From Mugil cephalus (lineage: Eukaryota > Chordata > Actinopteri > Mugiliformes > Mugilidae): 64,000 bases of DNA. Made by a program: the position numbers and the translations under genes. Below the pieces are notes generated by a model. It worked only from the letters and a program-made list of their open reading frames with translations. It made no database searches and had not been told where the DNA came from. Below are positions 51,300 through 63,600 of the stretch, in pieces (the first letter of the stretch is position 1; each line of letters begins with the position of its first letter). The stretch is from assembly GCF_022458985.1 (NCBI RefSeq), contig NC_061785.1:6314204-6378203 (forward strand). The letters run 5' to 3'.

Positions 51300-51355
51300 C
51301 CCACCACCACCCTCCCCTCCCCTCCCCTCCCTCCCTCCCTCCCTCTCCTTTAAAA
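51300..51355. repeat. CCCCT/CCCT pyrimidine tract
   Basis: Pyrimidine-only tandem units (CCCCTCCCCT then CCCTCCCT). Similar CT/TCC tracts occur at 51427-51455, 53713-53760 and 53820-53860. Confidence 0.85.
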
Positions 51356-54300
51356 GCAGCACGGGGCTCAGGCACAGAGGCAGCTGGGTTTTTCCTCCTT
51401 CCCACCCGCTCTTGCTTGCTCCCTCTCTTTTTTTTCTCCTCCTCCTCCTCCTCCCTCCTGTTCTTGGCGAGGCAGGTGCCAGGAGACAGGCTGTTCTGTT
51501 CCTCCAGAGAATTGATCTGACTTTGCCACGGCCGTGGCTCCTCTCGACAGAAAGGGCCGCTCAGGTGCACTAAAATAAAAAAAAAAAAAATCCCACTCAC
51601 AGGTAAATGCACACATCTGTAAGCTACTTTTAATTAAATACGACGGGATCCGAGCGTGGCTAATAGGTTTACGAGTTCCACATCTACCGCGAGAATGTCC
51701 CGCAGTGTTTTAACAGACCCCCTCCCTCCCCTCTCTCTCTCCTCAGACCCCCTTCTGATGGAGAGAGTTTTTCAATTCGAGGGCCTGGCGACCAGCCAGC
51801 ATGTTACAGCTCAATTAGGTCCCATTATTCTCCTCCAACAAGGGGTAACTTGCACTTCGTCTATGTTGATAAACATGTCTCCGCAATTTATTCCCTAGCC
51901 GTGCCACCGCGATGCCGCCCGGCTAATCGGGACGGTGGTATCCTCGCTCCGCGCCGATAGCAACAGCCGCAGGACAAAAACAGCAACAGAGTCGAGACGA
52001 GCGGGGAAACACGCCGGCTATCTGAGCGGGAGAGAGGGAGGGAGGGAGAGGAAAAAAATAGAGGCGAGCACCAGCGCTGCCACTTAGAGAAGAATTATAG
52101 CACCCCGTCATTAGATGGAGGGCTTATCGCCACTTAAAATTACCACCTCCGCCGAGCGCCGACCTGTTTAAGGAGAGGCCCTGTCATTGACTCGCGGGAT
52201 AAACTTCAGGTTTCACATGACAGGAGGAGGAGCGGCCAAACCCCGTCCGACTCCCTACCTACTCCTCCCGCGCCCAGACGAGTGCAGATGACGGGACACA
52301 AAAGGGATTACTGTTTCTCTTCCCCCCGCTCCTCCCACAGACGGCCCTCCAATACACTCGTACGCTCCCAGAGAGGAGCCAAATCTGGAGATAATCGTCT
52401 CAGGTGTAGCACTTTCCAAGAGCCTTCTGGAGTGAATCAAACTGTCGTTTTGTGCCGCGCGGCATCTCCCTGCCATGTTTACATTGGTCTCCCCCGAGCA
52501 GAGGAGGCCATCCTATTTGCCTTGTAGATGGCCCCAGGGGGCCCCCCGGTCTGAGCCTGAGCCGTATTGATATTCCGGTGCTCAGCTGCCCAGCCTGATG
52601 GTCAGCCATGGGAGGGGGTGGGCGGGGGGGATGCATCTGCTGGGACGAGATGGGTGGTTCAGGAGGAAGCCGGGCCTGCAGCTTCCCAGCTTCGCTCGCC
52701 ATCATAAAGCCCCCGGGAGACATGACAAATGACACGGGCTGCATCCCTGACAGTTGTTCAATGCTCTTTCCAATGATAGTGCACCCCCCCCCCCGCCCTG
52801 GCCGTCTCCCCGCCAGGCACCACACACACCACACACAGACAGGCGGCACAGAGATAAACTGTGCTGATTAAAGAGTTTGTATCAATCTCTTTGTTTGTCG
52901 TCCCAAAAGAAAAAAAAAAAGGGTCAGCTGGAAGTTAATGGAATTTCATTTGTGAAATTTATAAAATGAATTAGCGACATTCCAGGGCATCTTTTAGTCA
53001 AATGTTTGTGGCTTTGCTGAGGAGCGAATGGATTTGCTATCAACGAGCCGATAACAGCAGCCGACGTGCACCTCCTCAAAAAAAAAATGATTATCTGTCA
53101 GGGATGTGGAAGTGGAAGCAGCGCGTCTAAAGAAAAACCTCATTGACAATTCGAGTGCGGCTCATTCCCTGCTTTCACTGCTGGTTTTCTTATGAGCCTA
53201 AAAAAAAAAAATCTTAAAAGAAATAAGAAACTGCAGCTGGTTAGAGAACAAACAAAAAAAAAAAGTCATCTACTCTTCATCTGTTGTACAAAAACAACGC
53301 CGACGTCACTCAAACGATGTAGCAACTCATTTATTACGATGAAAACAGCCTGAAAGTCAAAATGTGGCTTCTTAATGTGGGATCAGTGGTTCAGATCCCA
53401 CGCTGACAGTAGCTATCCACACTGTAATCAACAATAAATACAACTTACCGAACGACACAGTCTCTGTTAGCTGAATTTTCTGCGAGATTATCTGAAGTTT
53501 ATCAAAAAATGCACTTTTTTTTTTTTTTTTTTGCCAAACTTTGCCCAAGACAAGGAACTGGGAGTGAACCAAACCCCACAATGAACAGGAACAAAGTCTT
53601 GCAGGAAGGGGAACAACCTTAGAAGCGCTGACATGAATGGCTGCCACTACAGAGGTCACCCCTACGCTCGCTGCCTCCTCCAAAACATTTTCCTCTTCTC
53701 TTTGTGTTTTTTTTCCTCCTCCTCCTCCTCCTCCTCCTCTCTCTTTTCCCTCCATTTACTGGCAGAACGCTGCAGGGGAGGCAGCAGGTAAGGCAGATGC
53801 CAAGAGCTCTTATGATCCTCGTCCCCCCTCCCTCCCTACCTCCCTCCTTCCTTCCCTCTCTGTGCTCTGCATCCAACAGACACCTGCTCCCTTGTCAACC
53901 CCAGGCTCCCACCTGGCATCGCCCGGCAACGCTTGGTCACCAACGTCACCCCGTCATCGCATCACAGCCTCAACTTATTCCCACACTAACTGTAACAACC
54001 AAACCCAATTTTTTTTTTCCCTTTTCTTTTTTTTTTTTTTGCTGTAAACCCGTCGCGAAGAATCATGACCCCCAAACGGCTTGTTTGAAGACATTTAGCC
54101 AGAAGGGCTGAAAGGAGAACAAAGACCATGAGCAAACTAACAAGAACAGCTCTAGTGGGCTGCACTCTTTAGTTTCTGAGGGACCTCTATTCACATTCGC
54201 GCCCCCACCCCCCCACCCCCCTCTCCCCTCCTCTCTCTCCTTTCCTCCCTCCTCTCTGTCTCTGCCCAGAAAGGTCTGAATGGACACAAGCCTCCTGCAG

Positions 54301-56008
54301 GCCAAAGTCAATTAAAATAAGAGAGAGTCGAGGGAGCCCCGGTATCCCCGGTTACTGGAAGCACCCAAAGAGGCCATGCAAAACATTTCGCCTTAGCCAA
54401 AGAATTCCTCCTTCTTAGGTTTCCTAGAACTGCGAAAAATCAGGGGGTCTCCCCTCGCGATATATATGGAAAAGGAGCCGCTGTGACATCGCTCACGAAC
54501 GTCCAAGTCAGTGCCAAGCGATTCCCGGGCTGCGTCGTAAATCATCTCCCACCGGGAGTCACCGGCGAGCCACGGGTGCCCACCGAACTGCTCTTTGTCT
54601 TCACGCACACGCCACGAATTATTCATCAATGCCAATTTGATCATGACATGGAAGCAACATGTATGTCCGTCACGCAGGCTTTTTTTTTTTTTTTTAAAGG
54701 TTTAACAGGTTACGGACCTGTCAACTCGTGACAGGTCAGAGCACTTGTTCGTCCGCGGCGGGATAATTAGGTGAAAGCTCACAGGTGGACCAGCTTAAAC
54801 AAACGGTAACACGCTTTACCATCTCAACAACTTAATTAGCTAAGTTTCTCAGTCGCTTCCACAAAGCAGAGGGATTAGAAATATGTGTGAAGTGGTCGTA
54901 TATCATTCATTATTACACAGGATATTACAATGCCGCAAAACATATGTAGAAGCCAAGTCCAAATGAAAACCGACCATGCAGGCTAGCAGTTAGCTACCGG
55001 CTAGGAACCAACAAGAAGACACCGGCTAACTAGCCTAGCCAAGGGGTTTCAAGTGGGCACCTCCCTTCACCGATGTTTCATTAAGCTAAGCCCACGACAC
55101 CTCAAGAAGGCTTCACAGTGAGAACCAGTGTCCATGCTGCCGCCACACAACCAAGTGACTTTCAATTAGCTTAGCCCTTTTTTTTCACTGCTATTCAATA
55201 AAATACACACAATTGTGTCGGTCGGGTGTCAGAGCTACCTCTCTCCCTGGAAGGGAAGAGGTGGGACGAGGATACAGGACTGAACCACGACCCGAACACA
55301 AAAAATCAAACTACCAAACAACCTTACTGCACACACACACACACGCCTCATACCAGTGGCTCATTTGAATGTAGTGGCGGCAAACGTATGCAGATAAGCA
55401 GCGATTTAATTTGGTGAAATGCATCTTTAGCTAAAAGACAAAAAATAAAAAAAAAACTATGAGAGTTAAGCAGAGCAACAGCAGCTGGATTGCGGATTGA
55501 AAGCATTAGTGCTAATAGTTATAAAACACCCCGTCTATTTGGGCCAGACAACAGACTCCTGTCGGCACCTCATCTTTGTCTGCTGCTCTCTCTTTTTTTT
55601 TTGTACATTATTTCCTCTGTTGCTCTCCCTTTCTCTCTCTCTGGGAAGTCAGTGATATTGGAGTCTTGTCAATGAGTACTTAGGCCCGTTGCCTCACAGG
55701 GAGCCAGACTTGCTGGCTAGGTTTTATGGCCCATTTCAAGAGCGGCCCCGGCTTAAATACAGCCTCCTGCTGGCCACATGGCCGCAATGTCGTGCCATGT
55801 CCATCCGGCGGAGAGAGGCGGAGGGGCGGGGGGATGGGGAGGTGGGGATGGGGTGAGGGGGGCGGTTTGCTGGTCTTGTGCCAAAAAGGTTTTACTGCAG
55901 CCACAAGCATATGTGGCCATGTGGAGGGAAGCGGCACGAGGAGAGAAAGAAAATACCACAGATTCAATGTTTCTGGGTACATTCTCTGCAACCTTTAGCT
56001 TCCCACCC

Positions 56009-56010
<2 letters not shown>

Positions 56011-56040
<30 letters not shown>
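56011..56040. repeat. (GCT)10 repeat
   Basis: Ten perfect GCT units in the zmiz1 5' intron; CAG in the sense of zmiz1 transcription. Confidence 0.95.
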
Positions 56041-56042
<2 letters not shown>

Positions 56043-59000
56043 GATGACATCCAGATAGAGAAAGCTCACAATGAAAACATCCAGCAAAACCACTTTGAGA
56101 TGCAAATGTAAATCTACACACATGATAGATGAAGGAATCCCGAACTAAATCAATAGTGCCAAACACATTTATCCTCAGATGGAATCTGTGCAGCCAGATC
56201 TCGGATCAGGATTACACTGCTTTCTTTTTTTTTTTTTTTTTTAAAGAAATCCATTTAGTACTAACTGAACGCCAACTGGAACACGACACATCGCATGCTA
56301 CAATCTCGAGATGATTTATGCAGATCGTATCGCTGTGACTGTCACTTCATGGCTACGGTTACACAAGAGCCAACCTTCCTCTAAGCAGGCCAGTGTTTTA
56401 AAAAAGATAATCCCCCTTGGCAGATGCAGCAAATCTCTTCATTAAAAGCAGGCCATGCCATTCAGTGTCTCCGTAAGGTGGAAATCTATAACATCTTGCC
56501 CCCCCCGCTGAGAATTAATTCCTCGTGCATTAAAGCCAAACACATCCCCAGACCGACATTCAATCAACAGTCTGTTGCTGTATGTCGGCGACATTAAGCT
56601 GATTGGGTACAAAACTCCTTCCAAAGCCGACGTCTTTATGTCTTTGCTCGGGAGCGAAGGGCTGGTGTGTCAAAGTGTCTGGGGTCAAGTGCCTTTTTTT
56701 TTGTATTTCACAGCTTATGATTATGCAAAACTAAAAAAAAAAGTTTTAGTTCTGTGTTTTTTTCCCCCCCTGTACCATGAAACCAGCCACTTCCATTCAT
56801 TTAAAACTCTAAAATTAAAAAATTAAAAATGAATCAGTTTGAAGTTTTTCTAAAAATATTAACTTCTTTTTTAATATATATATGTATATATGAAAAACCA
56901 TTACCTAAATGCAGCGTGAAGAAAGTACAGAAATGGATGGAAGTCAATGGAAATCTAAAATGATATATGCCTAAAAACCTTATACATATGATTTACAAAT
57001 TATAGAGTTAAAGCTTGAATAAAACACCTTTCAAAAACGTAAATCATCACAGAAATAAAATTTTACGACCCTTTCATCTGACCAAAGGGCCCCGGCACAC
57101 CCCGTTTTTAACCACACGCATCTCCAACCAGATTATCGGCCGAGCCGACCTGCGAAGAAGCGGCTTACAGGAGCCAGACTGTTTCCCCAAGCAACAGGCT
57201 GCTATTAACAAAGGCCCGGCCTTAAGCCCCTTCGTCTACAATGATACTAATTAGACGTGGAGCAGATGTGCCCGGAGGAGCGCCCACCTCGGGGTGCTGG
57301 GCCGGGGCCGGGGCCGGTAGTGTCGCGGCTGCGCGCGCTGGCAGCCGATTCACCTGTGACCTTTTCACAGTGGGCCCGGGGGTCAAAGCCTCTTTGGTTA
57401 TACAGTAAGAAAGAGACACTGGAGGAACCTGGGTCGTGTCCCGGCACCCCTCCAGGCTCATTAGAGGCATCCATATGTGCAGCAGCTCAGGATTTGAATA
57501 AACACTCCAAAATAGAAAACAATGGAACTGAAACCTGATCCGAGATTAATCTGATCCTGAACATATCTTGAACCTCGGACAATAATACACAGTTTGAAGA
57601 TTTTTTTTTTTTGTGTGTTCATATCATTAACTTAAATTACATCCCTGTAGGAGACATTATGTTTTAATATATTGAGTGTAGATGAAGACGTATTCATTTG
57701 CTTCATATGCCGATAATTAAATCTACATCATATTGAATTATATGTGCCTTTCTCTATATGGAATATATGAAGTTTTCATCATATCAGCCCGATCTAAGCT
57801 ACGTTCACAACTCCCACAGACTGCCGTTTAGCAAAAGTGAGAAGGCAGATAATTAACAGACAAGAGGTAAATAAATTGACGGTGGGTTGCACGAGCAGCC
57901 GAGGCGCATGAGGGGTGAATCATGAACGCAAGCAAGATGGCAAAACAAACACGTGGGACATGCTTTGTACTGGAAATCTCTGGACACACAACACAACGGC
58001 AGCCGTGTGGCTGTTTCCTAAATGAAAAAAAAATGAAAAAAACTCAGAAAAAAAGCACATCTGATGATCAATCCACGTGTGATGGGAGCATGATCGGTTG
58101 GTCGGTTGATTGGATTCAGCCAGTGTGTTATGAGTTTCCTGTGCAGCACTTGGACAAACAGTGAGTACCTGAGTCAGACTGACACCTCCTGCAGCAGCTG
58201 GTTTCTGTAGGGTTCAAATTTTTACATTTTACTGTACTTTACAAACACTTCTAAGATATGCATGAAATGACAGACATTTTTGAATCGCTCCCCCTTTCCA
58301 GCACAAACCTTTCAGGCGACCGGACGTTGGAGGAATATCGGGGTGCGAGGAGAGGGAAGAAGACGAGGGAAGAATCTACATTTGAAATAAGCAAAATTAT
58401 GGAGATTTCTGGCGCTCGCGCCGTCGACGCTCCCGCTATGCGCACTAAAGAGACATGTACAGTCAGAGTGTGTGTGTTTGCGCAGAGGTGGCGGGGGATA
58501 ATTCTTACTGACGCTCCACTGATTGCTCTGCAGCACACATAAAAGTCATAGATTAATGCCCCTTTAATGTGCTGCTCTTCTAATTTAATATTTCCTTATT
58601 GTCTCTGGACCAAAAAGACTTTTGTCCACATTCTAAGAAGCATTCACTCCGTTAAGAGGGACAAGGGGCTTTTCTTCCATTTCGTCAGTATGTTACTTAT
58701 TCTCCTCTAGATACAGCTCAAATCTCACCACACTCACGCCTAACAATAGAAAACCTTAAAAGTGAAGTATGAAAAAGATATATAACATATAATACCAAAT
58801 ATAAAACAAGCAGTGCATATGTATATATATTTCGACTATAGGATTGATCACAAACTAAGAGCAAATAACACCCTATTAGGTAAAGAATAAAAAGTAACTC
58901 ATTTCATCCTCAGGTAAATTAAAACAGCCTATTTAAAGTTTATTAATGGAATAAAATGAATTACTGAGGATCCACTAGCAAGCAGCAACCTCACAATGCT

Positions 59001-61082
59001 GACACAAAGTTGAGTTAAACTGCAGTTCTCCTATTAGCCACTAGAGACACCGAAAAGCGACTCAATTCCAATAGACTCCTGCCCCCATGTAAAAAACAGA
59101 AACAAACATTTTTAAAATAGATACCGCCGATTTTCTTTCCGAGCCGATACTGAGTAATACTTTGTGTAAATACACCCTAATGTGTCTGGTAAACCTGAAA
59201 AAAAAAAGTAGCGTATTTCAAATCATAGCTTCATAAAGAAAACAAGGCAATTTATGTATTTACTATAAACTCTGAAGTATATTGAGGTATCGGCCTCATT
59301 TAAATTATAGCCAAGATAATACAACAACAGAAAAACCAAACAGAGACACAATCATACAAAATATGTGAAGATGATGTTTCAAACACTAAAAAAAGGAATA
59401 AGTGAAACAATAAGACCATTAAAATAAATTACTGTTTAACTACTAAGAACTACTATAAAAACGTCTTAACTGTGACTCTGTCTTCTTCCGTCCTCCTCAT
59501 CATAAATGCCTCATATTCTGTGTTGTGGTTTAACCTCAGGTGTTTCAACAGGTTTGTTGTGTTGCCACAACTCAATAGTTTAGTTACTTTCCACTGTGTT
59601 CCTACATCACCTGCAATGCCTGAAGTATGGAAAGTATATTTTGATTTGAGAGCATAAAGACCTGGTATAGGATGTATCCTTATTTCAGTATCGATCAGCG
59701 CATGCTCTTTTAACCTCCTCTCTTGGAGGTTTCAGGCCACATTTTGTAATGTGCCTTAAAACAACTTGAATTGTTATAAATAAAACTGAATTCAATGGAA
59801 TGAGTCAATTTGCTTTTTATAGCTAATTTTCTCATACATGACAATCATGCAGTTGGGTAAATTATCCTCGGCTCTGCTTACGCTCCACCTCGTCTAGTCT
59901 TCAGGACTCGATGCTGTATTATTGTTCTACTTCTTGCTTGCTTCACTTTTCACAATGGCGACTGAAATCTTCCACAAAATTATGCCAAAGACGAGTCATA
60001 CAAATGTCAGCATGTCTGTAACCTCCTCAGTTAACCTTTCCTCAGTGTGATCCATATAATTCTTGATCCAAACATCCTGGAGATGGAGAAGCAGGCAACA
60101 ATACTAAAGTAGAAACGAGCTACTACCAAGCCGACCATTCATATACAGTAAAGCTCCAACACTAACTCTTGGTAGCTCTGACACCTTCTCAAATGTCACA
60201 TTTAAAGGCCATTCATGCAGTTTGAAAACCAGACTGATGTGCTTATCTAGAAACATTTGATACCCGATATGCTTATTATTTGTTGTATAAGAGAAAAGGA
60301 GCTGAAAGTGGTCGGTTTGTTTCATCAGCTCTTATATAACATCCCAAACTATAACAGCCACTTCTCCTCTTCTTCTTATCTTCAATCACAAGCCAGCGAC
60401 TGATCTTCAAACGATTCACTTCATCAACCTGATCAAAGTTCCCATTTCGAAGTTCGACTGGTCGATCACGACACAACAAGAGGTGCAAACAAGAGCTACA
60501 CACACACACACCGCAATTACCAACAGCTGATGTTCTCTCGTTAAAGCCAACACAAAAAAAAAAGTTATTTTGATTCGGGACTTTATCGAGAAACCTCAAA
60601 GAAAAAAGGTCAGCGCAATTTCACAGCTTGGCGAGGGGGGGGGAGAAAAAAAAAACATGTTCGACACAGAGAACAAGAGATTCACTGAAGATGACAAAAC
60701 AACAGTAATGAATAGTTGGAACTGTGGAGTGGTGCTGCACAGCCAGCCAGACAAATCTCCACCAACACCGCCTGTTGCAAAAACAAAAAAAAAACTCTTT
60801 TGTCTTAGCATGTTGGGAAACGTCCCACGGACACATTTTAGGAAAAAATGATTTGACTAATTGCCCAAAGCAGGACTTTACTGTACAGCAGCACAAAAAC
60901 CCCCCCTCCTTAGAGGAGAGAAAGCAGAGCGAACAATAAACAATGGAAGATCCCAGAATTTAATTCTCCAGTGAGGTCAAGAGGAGAAATAATTACCAGC
61001 TGACTTCCTCTATTAACAGAAACTTAACCAAATTGGTGGCACAGAAGGAAAAAGTCAAATTATCTACGGAAAAAAAACGAAA

Positions 61083-61662
61083 ACCGATCAGGCGTAACAT
61101 TATGACCACTCTTTTTTTCTCCTGTTTGTGTGTTTGCCTTATCTTATCTTGTGTGCGTTCATAAGACAATATTTGTTTTTGAGACTGTCGCTAGGGTTAC
61201 CATGTACCACAATAAAACATTATGACCACCTCCCTAATATTGTTGTAATCTATATCTGACCACAGGATGTTGTTAGTGGGGGGGGTTTGGACCCTATGGG
61301 TTGAGGGGAAGGGTCTCTGTGGATCATCACACAGAATCTTGATCAATTTGGGATCTAATGAATTTAGAGGCCAGGTCAACACCGTGTGTGGTTCTTCTTT
61401 GAGTCGTTCCTGAAGCCTTCTGGGGATAGATTGGTGCTGCCATCAAGGAGTGTCATTGCTATGGGGTGGGGTGGGGATGCCTGGTCTGGTCTGGTCTGGT
61501 CTGGCCTGGCCTGGTCTGGTCTAGGTGGGTGGTGCATGTCCAAGTAACATCCACACGAATGAACGCCAGGTCCGTACGTTTCCCAGCAGAACCCTGACTC
61601 ATCACGAGATGGTTTTAATGTCATTAACGTCTCCTCTCAGTGGTCATAATGTTATGGCTGTA
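61083..61662 (+). mobile_element. MITE copy F
   Basis: Begins CCGATCAGGCGTAACATTATG and ends GTGGTCATAATGTTATGGC. A second terminus-like CATTATGACCACCTCCCTAAT occurs at about 61218, so this copy may be two nested or recombined elements. The internal block has an expanded TGGTCTGGTCTGGTCTGG tandem near 61480-61520. Confidence 0.75.
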
Positions 61663-61900
61663 TTTAGTCACTGAATACACTCTGTATGAAAGGAACAATC
61701 TTGAAAGTTTCTGTGGAATTTTTAGGAAAGACTGACAACCACTGGGATCCACACATGAAGGACAAGCCACATAGTTTGATACACAAAAAGAGCTCAACAA
61801 AAACAGATTCTTGTTAGCGTTTATCTGCCGTCTAAGCTTTAACCTGTTGCTCCTCTTTTTAAAAAAAAAAATCTGGACCCAGTGAATCCTCCCATACAGA

Positions 61901-61910
61901 CGTGTGTATG

Positions 61911-61949
<39 letters not shown>

Positions 61950-61957
61950 GTGTGTGT
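61901..61957. repeat. TG/TATG microsatellite
   Basis: Imperfect TG run with TATG interruptions in the zmiz1 5' intron. Confidence 0.9.
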
Positions 61958-62314
61958 CCCTGCAGTGTGAGCCATGTGTGGCTGCGCCTGTGTGGCACCG
62001 AAAAGGGAAGCGTGCGCGATAAACTGCCAAGTTGTCTTGTGGAAAAACGCAGCCTCAAGTAGGTCAGAGCGACTCGCGGAGATAATCAAGGCCATTTTGA
62101 CCCCTTCTGTGTGAGCTATAAGTGGGTCAAACGCAGCAGTCAGCTGTTGCGACTCTATCACGAGGGGCGCTGCGAGGCGCTCGCCGTACTGTCAGAGCCC
62201 GTTCCGTTGGTTTGAGACGTGGCGGTGGGCGCCCGCCTTTTCGCCCACCGACCGGCGGAGGAATCGACCCCTCTATCTACCCCCTCGAGGGGGGAAATAA
62301 TGTGAAGTTCCCCT

Positions 62315-62338
62315 CAGCAGCAGCAGCAGCAGCAGCAG
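62315..62338. repeat. (CAG)8 repeat
   Basis: Eight perfect CAG units in the zmiz1 5' intron. Confidence 0.95.
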
Positions 62339-63121
62339 ATCCAGCTTCTCTTGTCACCATATGCACCCCCTGCAAACACAGCCCTCTTTATCTGTTGTCT
62401 CCTCCTTTTGACAGCTCACAGCTTTGCAGCCCTTGTCCTATTCACAGTGGCAAAGACTCCTCCTCAGTGTACCCCGTAACACCACCCCACCACCCCCCTC
62501 CACGCCACCCCTTCCCCCTCCGCGACCAAAAATGCCACCCGCATTTCAACCTGCTCATTTCTCACTCTTGACTAAACAGAAAAAATGGAACTCATGTGTC
62601 TCGAGAAACACTTCTGAGCGCAAATCTGCAACAGCAGAACAAAGGCGACACAGGGCAGCCTTAATCTCTGCACTACTGAAGCCGGTAGCTATTTTAAAGC
62701 TCTTTCTGTGTCTCTCCCTCTCTCCATCCCTCCCACCTTCCTCTCTTCTCTACAACCCCCCCTCCTCCCTTTCCCCTCCCCTCCCCTCGTTTTGCTCCTC
62801 GGTGTCTTAGGGCAGCAGCTTTCCTCTCCTGTTTTCCTCTCCTCTCTTTCCCTGCGTGTCCAGTGACCGACTGCACAATACACATCAATTATTCATGGCT
62901 GCTCTCCCTCCGTTTCGCAGGCAAAACCAATCACAGATGGAGTCATTGCTAATGGGCTCCTGCTGTACTTGCCACCGGCTTCTTTGCACTCAAGCAACAA
63001 ATACCCCAGAGACAATGAGGAGGAAAAAAAAAAAAACAGGGATAAGCTGTTAAAAAAAATATATAAAGAAACAAACAAAAAAAAAAATAAGAGGAAACTT
63101 CACACGGCAACAGCAACAACC

Positions 63122-63156
63122 AGGAGGAGGAGGAGGAGGAGGAGGAGGAGGAGGAG
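63122..63156. repeat. (AGG)n repeat
   Basis: About eleven AGG units. A second run lies at 63927-63952 near the right edge. Both are on the G-rich plus strand. Confidence 0.9.
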
Positions 63157-63254
63157 AAGAGGACGGCACACGGCTGTGGTCAGAGAAGAAGACAGGTAGG
63201 TATCGTCAGAAATAATTTACCAAAACTAGGAGCCGGCTTCTGCTGCAGGAAAGG

Positions 63255-63600
63255 GTTAAACACAGAGAGAGAGAGAGAGAGGGGGGAGAGAGCGGGGGGA
63301 GATAGAGAGGGAGAGAAAGAGAGAGAAGAAGGGGGGGTGGGTGGGTGGGGGGGTGGGAGGACAGGCAGAGAAGGAGAGAGAACCAAATGCTTATCTCCTC
63401 ACCTCGGATGTATGCAGCTGTTATTGATGTATCTTCTTTTTCTGTCTAGTGATCCATTGCTTGCTCTCCCAATACACACATCACACAGAAGCAGCCACAG
63501 ACACTTCGCCAGAAGGGAGGAGAGGAGGGGAGGGGAAGGGAGGGTGAGGGGAGGAGAGGAGAGGAGGGGAGGGGAGGGGAGGGGAGGAGAGGGGGAAAAA
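63255..63600. repeat. G/A-rich tandem tracts
   Basis: GA dinucleotides at 63261-63280, GGGGTGGGTGGG-type runs at 63330-63360, and GGGGA/GGAGA pentamers at 63518-63597. All G is on the plus strand. The reading frames over this stretch are low-complexity artefacts. Confidence 0.85.

Noticed and set aside
50719..51616. Several overlapping frames of 80-150 aa on both strands
   Set aside because: They arise from pyrimidine/purine tracts with few stop codons; composition is low-complexity and no domain is seen.
57256..57538. Frames of 75-93 aa on both strands considered as the missing zmiz1 N-terminal exon
   Set aside because: None contains the expected ZMIZ1 words (MDRHIQQTNDRLQ, LLDWCGDPRAF), and no fitting splice phase is present.
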